DNA from: UBA2638 sp046293135
Lineage (GTDB): Bacteria > Pseudomonadota > Alphaproteobacteria > Micavibrionales > Micavibrionaceae
Length of the DNA: 64,000 nucleotides
Direction: 5' to 3'
Assembly (NCBI GenBank): GCA_046293135.1
Contig: JBKBPR010000002.1
Location: 248,001 to 312,000 of the forward strand
Position numbers and translations under genes: made by a program. The notes beneath the pieces are model-generated. The model did not search any database and was not told the origin of the DNA. It saw nothing but the letters and a program-made list of their open reading frames with translations. Positions 35,306-43,328 of the stretch are shown piece by piece; within the stretch, counting starts at the first letter, position 1; the number at the start of each line of letters is the position of its first letter.

Positions 35306-38300
35306 ATGACCACCAACGCCAACGGCGCAAACGCGAACTCCATCAATCAAAATGAAATCCAGCCAAATGAGGCTTTGGAACCGTCACAGGCTACACTTGA
35401 AAGCACTCAAGGAAGCGGTAACGCTATGGATGTTTGCTATAATATTTTGGAAGATGGTACAGTCATTATTGGAAAGCCTTCATCTGACGTGGTTCAGACG
35501 ATTACAGCATCTGCTGATCAAAACTATATCTTCAGCATGACACCTGAAGCCATTAAGTCAGCTGATCTTGAAGATGGTAGCCTTGTTGTGGCTTTTGATA
35601 ACGATTCTAAAGTTATTTTAGAAAACTATGGGGTTGTCTTCGCAAGCGAACAAGCGCAGCCTTTACGCTTTATGAATGGCCAAACAGTCGAATTGGCCGA
35701 ATTTTCATTACAGGATATTGAGCCAGCCGCCGGCGAAGAAATTGAAGAGCCGCAATCTGAAATCCGTCAGGAACGCTCATCAGTTGAAACAACCCAAGAG
35801 CAGCAGCAAGAGGCTCAGGCTGAGCCACAAAACATTCTTGAATCACAAGAACTTGCACAGATTGAGCCAGCCGCCGGCGATGATGTCGCAGCTCAACAGC
35901 TTGCACAGATTGAGCCAGCCGCCGGTGAAGCTGGTACGGGTGCATCTGCAGGCAATTCAGGCTTCGGTTTCGGTAGCAGCTTCCAAGCCCAAGGCGTTAT
36001 CCCGATTAGCGCTATCGGTCCGATTAACCCAACAGAGTTACAATATAGATTACCTAGTGTTGAAATCGACCAATTCTTCAGACAGGATGACGCTCCTTTA
36101 CCGGCACTTAATCCAACGCTTGAGGCAGATAATGCGCAAGTTTTCGAAGACGGGTCTGTAAAAATCGATATTATAGCAACGCCTGAAAGCAGCAATGGTC
36201 AATTGACAATCACTATCACAGGCATCCCCAACACATGGACAGTTACGGGTGTTGGTACATACGACCCCGTGACCGAGACATGGACGACCACGCTAAATCC
36301 TGGTGAAACATTTGTAGACGGGCCAACGCTTCAACCGCCTGCCGACAGTGATGTAGATCTTTACGATCTTGTCATTACAGTTACTGAAATTGATGTTGTT
36401 ACTGGACAGACCGGAACAATATCAACGACAATTGATATCATTGTTGATGCCGTTGCCGATGATCCTGCAGTTCAAGGAAATGACGCAACAGGCCTTGAAG
36501 GCGAAACGCTTGATATAGAAATCCCGGTCGCCCTGACAGGGGAAGAGCTCAATGCAGGCGGAATCGGTCAAGATGACGGCTCCGAGAGCATCACCAGCAT
36601 CATTATCTCTCCGGTTGACCCGACGGTTGACCTCAATGATTATATTATTGAAAATGTAAATGGTCCTGTGACCCTTGATGCCAACGGCCATATCGTCTTT
36701 ACGGATCGTGCGGAGCTTGAAGGCCTGACAATCACACCGAGAGACCCGAAATGGTTCGGTTCGATCGACCTGCTAGTTACACTAAACACACAAGAAAACC
36801 CGAATGACCGTGAGTTCGACGACACCAATGACACCAATCAGGCCACTGATACGCTGACCCTGACCTGGAAGCCATTGGCTGATCCGCCGAAAGTCGTTGT
36901 CAATGGCGACGTTCCGGATGTATTCGTGCTTGAAGACGGCACAGTAAGCACATCTGTGGTCGGTACGCTTGACCCGATCGGCTCAGGCAATGAAATCCTG
37001 ACCCTGACCGTAACAGGCATCGACCTGACACGTCTTGATGGCGGTGAAGCAGGATTTAGCGCCTCCAATGGCCCGAATGGCGAGCAGTGGGTTCGTGTTC
37101 CCGGCTCTCCGGATACAGATGCAAGCTACACAATCACACTCAATGTCGGCGGCACGAACTATTCCGGTTCATTCCAGTTCACACCGGCGCCTGACAGCGA
37201 CCTTGACATCAGCAATATGAGCGTGACGGCAACGGCATTCGAGCCAGCCAGCAACTCCAGTGCTGACTCCGCCCCTGCCACGTTCAACCTTATCGTTGAT
37301 GCCGTTGCCGATGATCCTGCAGTTCAAGGAAATGACGCATCAGGCCTTGAAGGTCAGGCGCTGAACATTGAAATCCCGGTCGCCCTGACAGGGGAAGAGC
37401 TCAATGCAGGCGGAATCGGTCAAGATGACGGCTCCGAGAGCATCACCAGCATCATTATCTCTCCGGTTGACCCGGCGGTTGACCTCAATGACTTCACCAT
37501 CGTGAATGTAAACGGTCCTGTGACCCTTGATGCCAACGGCCATATCGTCTTTACGGATCGTACGGAGCTTGAAGGCCTGACGATCACACCGAAAGATGCC
37601 AAATGGTATGGCTCGATCGAGCTGAATATCACGCTCAACACACAAGAAAACCCGAATGACCGTGAGTTCGACGACACCAATGACACCAATCAGGCCACTG
37701 ATACTATCACATTAACGTGGACATATGACGATCAGCCGATCATAACTGATCCGAAAAAGGTTAAAGTGGATGAGAGTGATTTTGCCGGAGACCCACGTAA
37801 AACATCTGTTTCAGATAAAATTGAAGTTGATTTTGGTCGTGACAGCGATGGTGCAACGATTGCCGGAAACAATACATTCAATATTGGTGGTGCAACATCG
37901 AACGGCAATCCAATTGCTGTAACATATAATGCTGCGACCTCGACTTACACAGGGGCAGCCAATGGCAGCATTGTGTTTACGTTGGTCATTGAAAATGATG
38001 GAAACTACACCTTTAGATTGCTGGATACGATTGATCACCCAATTGCCGGTGACAATAGCAATGGCGAGCATGACGACTTTGTAACCTTCACATTCGGCTT
38101 TACTGCCACCGATGGGGATGGTGATACAGCCAATGCAAATATCACGGTTCGTGTCTATGATGATGGGCCGCAAGCATTTGATGATCTCAATAAGTTCGAC
38201 GTACAGCAATCAAACAGCACATCTGGAAATGTTATCACAGGAGAAGGTAACACCAGTGGTGGTGGCGCTGATAGCTTAAGCGCGGATGGACCAAATACGG

Positions 38301-41300
38301 TAACATTTGTTAACGGTGTGGCGATTAATCCGAATGGCACGACGGTTGTAAACGGTCAATACGGCGTTCTTGAAATTGCAGCGGATGGATCATACACCTA
38401 CACGCTCAATGCAGATGCCCCCAAAAGCACAGTTGTTGAGTTTGCTGAAGGACTTGACTTCCCAGGGCTGAGCGAAAAAACCGCTATTACTGGGCCCGCT
38501 TTGAATAATCTGGGTATCGAACAAGGCATCCTTAGCGCAACCAGTCAGCTGAGCGGCTCTGTAAGCTTTGTCTCTGAAGGCGCGAGCTATGATAATACAC
38601 TTGGGTATTACACGATTGCGGCAGATGGAACACTACAGGCATCAACGTTATTGATTAAAAATGGCAATGCAGCCTCCCCTGGCGCTATTGCTGACTTTGA
38701 TGTTCAACCTGGCGAGAGCCTTGCGTTCTTCCTTGTCGCTGATGGATTTAAAAATAATAACAATTATAATAATATTGATCTCAACAACGGCTCGCTTGAA
38801 TTTATCTACAAATTCGGTACATCTGCGCAGCGTGTTGCCAACATCTCTGACAATGGCGCGGATGTGAAGCTGGTCTTTACAGATGCTACAACAAATGCTC
38901 AAACTATAATAAACGGCCCCGTATATCATACAACGGAGCGCGGCAGCACTGACAACCTCAATCCCGATGGCTCAGTTCGTGTTATTTCAGGTATTGTGGC
39001 AGGTGACACAACAACACTTCGCATCGGTTTTGAAGATCTGCCGAAACTTGGCGACCGTGACTACAACGATCTCGTATTTGATGTACGTCTGAAGACCGCC
39101 CACCTTCAAGATGACTTCGTTTACACGCTAACAGATGGGGATGGTGATACATCCAACGCAACTCTTACCATCAAAGCACTTAATTTGAAAAATGATGTCC
39201 CTATGGATATCAAAACCACCAAATTGACTGTGGATGAGACAGATATTGACGGCGCTGCGCCAGTCGGTTCTGACGCTGCAAACGGAACTGTCACAGCCAA
39301 TTTTGGCAGTGATGGCCCTGGCACATATCACGTTGGCGACACTGCGAAGATTACATTCAGCGGCGCGAAAGACAACACGCTAACCTCGAACGGAACGCCT
39401 GTTGTAATTACGGCTGTTGGCGATAAATATATCGGTAAAGCTGGAACAGAAACGATTTTCGAACTGCAAATCAATCAAAACGGGCAATATACATTTAAAT
39501 TGCTTGGCACACTTGATCATGCAGATCCGACAAATCCGAATGATGTTATTGCCATGAACTTTGAGGTTATTGCCCGCGATACGGATGGCGATGAAGCCAG
39601 CGGTACAATCGTAGTTCATATCAAGGACGATGCCCCGATCGCACGAGATGATCTGAACAAATTTGATGTTGAATTTACAACCAAAGACTTCAATATTGTT
39701 CTTATTCTTGATGTATCCGGCTCTATGGCTGGCAATCGCCTAACATTGTTAAAGTCTTCCGTTAACAATCTTTTGCAGGATTTCAAAGACTATCAAGGCG
39801 GAAATGTAAAAGTTCATATCGTTCCTTTTGCAACAACAGCTTTGACAGCAGCGACCTTCCTTGTCAGCAGTGACGCAGGTTTTGCGCAAGCGCAAACATT
39901 TGTTAACGGCATGACAGCGAACGGGTTCACGAACTATGAATCTGTAATGATATCTGCGATTGATTGGCTGAACGGCAATACTTCTGATAAGCCAATCTCT
40001 GGTGCAGAAACTTACACTTACTTTGTATCTGATGGAGAGCCAAACCGTTTTGTAAACCCGAATGGTTCAACCGGATCTGGCGATGCAAACGTATCCATGG
40101 GCGAAGTCCTTGGTGCAACCGCAACAGATAAAATCAGTGAAGTTGATATTCTGCAATCTTTGAGCACAGAAGTTATCGCGGTCGGGCTTGGCGTAAATGC
40201 TACGACGATGGGTCGCCTTAACCTGATTGACTCTGATGGTAATGCACTTGACGTTCAAGATCCAAAAGATCTGAATGCGGCCTTCCAATCGACAAATCCG
40301 GTTAAAGGTATTGCTGAAGGTAATGTGATTACCGGAGAAGGTAACGTTAATCCGGATGGAGCTGATACGCAAAGTGCCGATGGGCCGATACTGGTTGTTT
40401 CCGTTAATGGCCAAAGCGTTGCCGCAAGCGGTATTACCACGATCAATGGGCTTTATGGTGTCTTACAGATCTCTGCGAATGGGTCTTATAACTACACCCT
40501 AACCAAAGATATGCAATCGCTGAAAGGCATGAGCGAGATTGTAGAAACATTTACCTATGTAATCCGTGACTTCGATGGTGATACATCAACCGCCAAATTA
40601 ACCTTAAAAGGTGCAATTACGGCTCCGGTTGTGGTCGAAGGGACAGTTCTAAATGATAACTTCTCGACGCTATGGGGCAATGCAACAACGCGTCAGGGTA
40701 ACATTTTTGGAAATGACGGACCAAATGGCGACGGAACAGGCCTAAATACAGGACTGCGTATTCAAACTGTGGAATACAACGGAACAGTATTTACCGTATC
40801 GGATACACAGCCACGTGTGATCTCTATCCCGAATGGAACGGTGACCATCAAATCTGACGGAAGCTATGTTCATACTGTCACACAAACAAATATGCAGAAT
40901 GCGGCCCTGATCAAAATCAATACGATTGATGATTTCGGAAATGTCGTATCGCAAGAATTGTCTGTGACGCAGCTCAAATATACTTGGGATGCAACCACAA
41001 GCACAGTGACCATCAATGGAACAAACCAATCAGATGGTATCTGGGGTACTGACTACACCGACGTTATCAATGGCGGTGGCGGCGATGATATTATTTACGG
41101 CGCTGGCGGGAACGATACGCTTTACGGTGGTGCAGGCAATGATATCCTGATCGGTGGTAAGGGTAACAATACGCTTTATGGTGGCGACGGTGATGATGTC
41201 CTGTTTGCAAACGGTATCCCACAAGGCTTTGATATTGGTGCACTTTATGGTGGTAGCGGCGCTGCTGGATTTGCTGAAACATTATTGAGTATTGAATCTC

Positions 41301-41695
41301 AGAATGACAGCGCATTTGCAGGCAACAATACGCTTTACGGCGGGGCAGGCAATGACACTCTTGTAGCAGGTCGAGGCAACGACACACTTTATGGCGGAGC
41401 CGGAGCAGACAAATTTGTTATCACATCAACGCAAGGTCACGCCAGAGTGAAAGATTTCAGCTTAGCCGAAGGCGATAAGCTTGATATCTCACATATCTTG
41501 ACCAGTTATGATGCTCTAACAGATGCCCTGTCTGATTTTGTCTTTACCGTAAAATCAGGCAACAACACGCAAATTTTCGTTGATACGGCAGGTTCTGGCA
41601 ATCAGGCTTCCGCAGCTTTGGTTGCTACACTGGAAGGCGTTGATATAACACTGGCCGACCTAACCAATAATGCCAATAATGGTATTATTGCCTAA
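35306..41695 (+). CDS. giant LapA-like RTX adhesin with von Willebrand A domain
   Basis: The 2129-residue acidic protein has the layout of a type I secreted surface adhesin. N-terminal region: PAAG at residues 140-143, 188-191 and 204-207. In LapA-type adhesins the cysteine protease LapG cuts a (T/A/P)AAG-like site. Two nearly identical Ig-like modules follow (about 380-800, 284-residue period), then further Ig/VCBS-like units, a DUF4114-like domain (about 1080-1265) and a von Willebrand A domain (about 1460-1655) with MIDAS residues DVSGS at 1469-1473. RTX nonapeptides lie at about 1915-2040 and a type I secretion tail at the C-terminus. There is no Sec signal peptide. AAGGAG precedes the ATG. 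The exporter genes follow at 43.3-48.7 kb. No lapG or lapD homologue is seen in the window. Confidence 0.88.
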   Translation: MTTNANGANANSINQNEIQPNEALEPSQATLESTQGSGNAMDVCYNILEDGTVIIGKPSSDVVQTITASADQNYIFSMTPEAIKSADLEDGSLVVAFDNDSKVILENYGVVFASEQAQPLRFMNGQTVELAEFSLQDIEPAAGEEIEEPQSEIRQERSSVETTQEQQQEAQAEPQNILESQELAQIEPAAGDDVAAQQLAQIEPAAGEAGTGASAGNSGFGFGSSFQAQGVIPISAIGPINPTELQYRLPSVEIDQFFRQDDAPLPALNPTLEADNAQVFEDGSVKIDIIATPESSNGQLTITITGIPNTWTVTGVGTYDPVTETWTTTLNPGETFVDGPTLQPPADSDVDLYDLVITVTEIDVVTGQTGTISTTIDIIVDAVADDPAVQGNDATGLEGETLDIEIPVALTGEELNAGGIGQDDGSESITSIIISPVDPTVDLNDYIIENVNGPVTLDANGHIVFTDRAELEGLTITPRDPKWFGSIDLLVTLNTQENPNDREFDDTNDTNQATDTLTLTWKPLADPPKVVVNGDVPDVFVLEDGTVSTSVVGTLDPIGSGNEILTLTVTGIDLTRLDGGEAGFSASNGPNGEQWVRVPGSPDTDASYTITLNVGGTNYSGSFQFTPAPDSDLDISNMSVTATAFEPASNSSADSAPATFNLIVDAVADDPAVQGNDASGLEGQALNIEIPVALTGEELNAGGIGQDDGSESITSIIISPVDPAVDLNDFTIVNVNGPVTLDANGHIVFTDRTELEGLTITPKDAKWYGSIELNITLNTQENPNDREFDDTNDTNQATDTITLTWTYDDQPIITDPKKVKVDESDFAGDPRKTSVSDKIEVDFGRDSDGATIAGNNTFNIGGATSNGNPIAVTYNAATSTYTGAANGSIVFTLVIENDGNYTFRLLDTIDHPIAGDNSNGEHDDFVTFTFGFTATDGDGDTANANITVRVYDDGPQAFDDLNKFDVQQSNSTSGNVITGEGNTSGGGADSLSADGPNTVTFVNGVAINPNGTTVVNGQYGVLEIAADGSYTYTLNADAPKSTVVEFAEGLDFPGLSEKTAITGPALNNLGIEQGILSATSQLSGSVSFVSEGASYDNTLGYYTIAADGTLQASTLLIKNGNAASPGAIADFDVQPGESLAFFLVADGFKNNNNYNNIDLNNGSLEFIYKFGTSAQRVANISDNGADVKLVFTDATTNAQTIINGPVYHTTERGSTDNLNPDGSVRVISGIVAGDTTTLRIGFEDLPKLGDRDYNDLVFDVRLKTAHLQDDFVYTLTDGDGDTSNATLTIKALNLKNDVPMDIKTTKLTVDETDIDGAAPVGSDAANGTVTANFGSDGPGTYHVGDTAKITFSGAKDNTLTSNGTPVVITAVGDKYIGKAGTETIFELQINQNGQYTFKLLGTLDHADPTNPNDVIAMNFEVIARDTDGDEASGTIVVHIKDDAPIARDDLNKFDVEFTTKDFNIVLILDVSGSMAGNRLTLLKSSVNNLLQDFKDYQGGNVKVHIVPFATTALTAATFLVSSDAGFAQAQTFVNGMTANGFTNYESVMISAIDWLNGNTSDKPISGAETYTYFVSDGEPNRFVNPNGSTGSGDANVSMGEVLGATATDKISEVDILQSLSTEVIAVGLGVNATTMGRLNLIDSDGNALDVQDPKDLNAAFQSTNPVKGIAEGNVITGEGNVNPDGADTQSADGPILVVSVNGQSVAASGITTINGLYGVLQISANGSYNYTLTKDMQSLKGMSEIVETFTYVIRDFDGDTSTAKLTLKGAITAPVVVEGTVLNDNFSTLWGNATTRQGNIFGNDGPNGDGTGLNTGLRIQTVEYNGTVFTVSDTQPRVISIPNGTVTIKSDGSYVHTVTQTNMQNAALIKINTIDDFGNVVSQELSVTQLKYTWDATTSTVTINGTNQSDGIWGTDYTDVINGGGGDDIIYGAGGNDTLYGGAGNDILIGGKGNNTLYGGDGDDVLFANGIPQGFDIGALYGGSGAAGFAETLLSIESQNDSAFAGNNTLYGGAGNDTLVAGRGNDTLYGGAGADKFVITSTQGHARVKDFSLAEGDKLDISHILTSYDALTDALSDFVFTVKSGNNTQIFVDTAGSGNQASAALVATLEGVDITLADLTNNANNGIIA
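35852..35925 (+). repeat. 48-bp in-frame repeat encoding LAQIEPAAG
   Basis: A 26-base block starting CTTGCACAGATTGAGCC occurs at 35852-35877 and 35900-35925, a 48-base period (16 codons). Each copy encodes LAQIEPAAG, so it duplicates the putative proteolysis motif of the adhesin. A third, diverged PAAG site is at 35723. Confidence 0.8.
36443..36852 (+). repeat. 410-bp direct repeat in the adhesin gene, copy 1
   Basis: The segment that starts GTTGATGCCGTTGCC is nearly identical to 37295-37704. The offset is 852 bases, exactly 284 codons, so the repeat keeps frame and duplicates an Ig-like module. Differences cluster in the middle. Confidence 0.9.
37295..37704 (+). repeat. 410-bp direct repeat in the adhesin gene, copy 2
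   Basis: Second copy of 36443-36852. Long blocks are identical, including the stretch coding for TGEELNAGGIGQDDGSES, which suggests recent duplication or gene conversion. Confidence 0.9.
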
Positions 41696-41702
41696 TTAAT
41701 AC

Positions 41703-41732
41703 TTGACAAAGCAAAAAAATAATATGTATATT
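41703..41732 (+). promoter_or_regulatory. sigma-70-type promoter of the first Cys-rich gene
   Basis: TTGACA (41703-41708) and TATATT (41727-41732) are 18 bases apart. The same layout, with the shared word AATATGTATA, occurs before the paralogous gene at 42373. The -10 box overlaps the left arm of the terminator at 41731. Confidence 0.75.
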
Positions 41733-41764
41733 AAGCCACTTTTCATAAAGTGGCTTAATTTTTT
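41731..41764 (+). terminator. rho-independent terminator of the adhesin transcript
   Basis: TTAAGCCACTTT (41731-41742) pairs perfectly with AAAGTGGCTTAA (41747-41758) over a four-base loop and is followed by six T. It lies 36 bases after the adhesin stop. Transcripts from the overlapping promoter would start near 41739 and lack most of the left arm. Confidence 0.88.
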
Positions 41765-41780
41765 ATAGATTGGAGAACAA

Positions 41781-42242
41781 ATGAAACAACTCGCTTTAAC
41801 AACATCAACTTTTGCCGCCGCAACACTTGCAGGTGCTCTTACCATCGCAGCCCCGCAAGCTCAAGCTCAAGGTATTGCAAATGATACGCCTTACAGTGGC
41901 GCACCGGTTACAGTTCTTAATAGTTCGAATGGACATATCGTCCATGTTCCTCAAAGAAATGCACGCTCTTTAAGCGATGCAACATGCCGTGTTTCTACAA
42001 GACTGCGCTCTAATGGTCGCTCTCACGGCCGTGCGCTGGAATCACAGCCAGGCCCAAATCACAGCAGACAAGCTTGCTGCAATATTAGTCATACCTTCAC
42101 ATTTTCAGTAAGTGGTCACAATATCAGGCTTAGCACTCCAGAACCTCAATGGTGCAGAGATTCAGGTGGTGGTGGCTCTTTCTCCTCAGGCGGTAGCCCG
42201 GGCGTTTCCGGCCCCAGCCTCGGCGGATCAATGGGAAATTAA
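41781..42242 (+). CDS. small secreted cysteine-rich protein, paralogue 1 (153 aa)
   Basis: No known family is recognised. Residues 1-30 form a Sec signal peptide ending in the AQAQ cleavage region. The mature part shares a core with the product of 42449-43135: DTPYSGAPVTVL, HIVHVPQRNARSLSDATCRV, GRALESQPG, ACCNI and EPQWCRDS. The four cysteines (one, a CC pair, one) are all conserved, which suggests two disulphide bonds in the periplasm or outside the cell. A Gly/Ser-rich tail ends in SLGGSMGN, also shared with the paralogue. The gene has its own consensus promoter and terminator and lies between the adhesin and its exporter, so a role in adhesin folding, anchoring or the matrix is a reasonable guess. 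GGAG precedes the ATG. Confidence 0.75.
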   Translation: MKQLALTTSTFAAATLAGALTIAAPQAQAQGIANDTPYSGAPVTVLNSSNGHIVHVPQRNARSLSDATCRVSTRLRSNGRSHGRALESQPGPNHSRQACCNISHTFTFSVSGHNIRLSTPEPQWCRDSGGGGSFSSGGSPGVSGPSLGGSMGN

Positions 42243-42258
42243 TTAAATAATAGATATT

Positions 42259-42290
42259 AAAACCCGCTACAAAGTAAGCGGGTTTTTTTA
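42259..42290 (+). terminator. rho-independent terminator of the first Cys-rich gene
   Basis: AACCCGCT (42261-42268) pairs with AGCGGGTT (42277-42284), followed by a run of seven T. Confidence 0.9.
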
Positions 42291-42372
42291 TAAACAATCA
42301 ACCTTACTTTTAATAATAGTTTATTTTGAGAATACTCCCTTTCATCATACCTAATTATTATCCAAAGAATAC

Positions 42373-42402
42373 TTGACAGAATAATTTAATAATATGTATA
42401 AT
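42373..42402 (+). promoter_or_regulatory. sigma-70-type promoter of the second Cys-rich gene
   Basis: TTGACA (42373-42378) and a perfect TATAAT (42397-42402) are 18 bases apart. A short hairpin, CCTTC/GAAGG (42409-42424), would lie at the very 5' end of the transcript. The following leader GATTGGAGAACAA is identical to that of the first paralogue. Confidence 0.8.
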
Positions 42403-42448
42403 CCAGCACCTTCGTAAAAGAAGGCCTAGCTTTTAGATTGGAGAACAA

Positions 42449-43135
42449 ATGAAACAATTACCATTAACACCCCCCACTGTTGCCGCTGTATTTGCAAGCG
42501 CTTTAGCTTTAACAGGATGTGTTCAACATCAAGGGCCTGTAAATCTGAGGCCTCACGCTTCACAAGGTATCGCACAAGACACACCTTTTCGTGGCGCTCC
42601 GGTCACAATTCTTGATGCCGCCCAAGGACATATAGTCTTCGTTCCACAGAGAAGTGCTCGTTCCTTGAGCGAAGCAACATGCCGCGTAGCAACAACATTG
42701 CCCTCAAGCTTTGCCCGTATTAACGGTCGTGCATTAGAAACACAGCCCGGCTCGGATCATAGCAGAATGGCCTGTTGTAATATCAAACAGGACTTCGCAT
42801 TTACTGTAAATGGGCAAACTATTCAGCTACGTACCCAAGAACCACAATGGTGCAGAGATTCAAATGGTAGCGGCAGATCCTCCCCAAGCCTTGGCCCGAG
42901 CAATCCTGGCCCGAGCAATCCTGGTCCGAGTAATCCCGGCCCGAGCAATCCCGGCCCGAGCAATCCCGGCCCGAGCGATCCTGGTCCAAGTAATCCCGGC
43001 CCGAGCGATCCTGGTCCGAGTAATCCCGGCCCGAGCGATCCTGGTCCGAGTAATCCCGGCCCGAGCGATCCTGGTCCGAGCGATCCTGGTCCAAGCGATC
43101 CTGGCCCAAGTCTCGGCGGATCAATGGGAAATTAA
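42449..43135 (+). CDS. cysteine-rich lipoprotein with PS(N/D)PG repeats, paralogue 2 (228 aa)
   Basis: This paralogue of the preceding gene product carries a lipobox: the hydrophobic segment ends in LALTGC, so Cys24 is probably lipidated and the protein membrane-anchored. The core repeats the four-cysteine pattern (ATCRV, ACCNI, QWCRDS). It is followed by 14 consecutive PS(N/D)PG units (about residues 151-220) and the shared tail SLGGSMGN. Such Pro-rich repeats form extended stalks that can cross the cell wall or present a C-terminal tag. The conserved tail beyond the repeat suggests it is the functional end. The gene has its own promoter and terminator, 200 bp upstream of tolC. No known function. 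The tandem DNA repeat makes the length likely to vary between strains. Confidence 0.78.
   Translation: MKQLPLTPPTVAAVFASALALTGCVQHQGPVNLRPHASQGIAQDTPFRGAPVTILDAAQGHIVFVPQRSARSLSEATCRVATTLPSSFARINGRALETQPGSDHSRMACCNIKQDFAFTVNGQTIQLRTQEPQWCRDSNGSGRSSPSLGPSNPGPSNPGPSNPGPSNPGPSNPGPSDPGPSNPGPSDPGPSNPGPSDPGPSNPGPSDPGPSDPGPSDPGPSLGGSMGN
42901..43110 (+). repeat. 14 tandem 15-bp units within the lipoprotein gene
   Basis: Fourteen in-frame 15-base units of the type CAATCCTGGCCCGAG encode the PS(N/D)PG pentapeptides. Units alternate between a few variants in higher-order pairs, as expected for slippage or unequal exchange. Confidence 0.95.
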
Positions 43136-43148
43136 AATAATGAAATTT

Positions 43149-43180
43149 AAAAGCCCGCTTACTTTATGGCGGGCTTTTTA
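43149..43180 (+). terminator. rho-independent terminator of the lipoprotein gene
   Basis: AAGCCCGC (43151-43158) pairs with GCGGGCTT (43169-43176), followed by a short T run. Confidence 0.85.
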
Positions 43181-43328
43181 CAAACCGAGCACTACATTTT
43201 AAATAATAATTTATTCTAAGAACATTTCCTTGCATCATCTTATAAAACAAGGCATAAATACCTTTAGCCACTTAATATGGCATTCACAATTTGAGTAAAC
43301 ATCTATAACAATAATAAGGACTAGTTCA

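Noticed and set aside
42901..43110. Regular tandem array that could be taken for a CRISPR array
   Set aside because: The 15-bp units are contiguous, without spacers, in frame within a lipoprotein gene; no cas genes are present.
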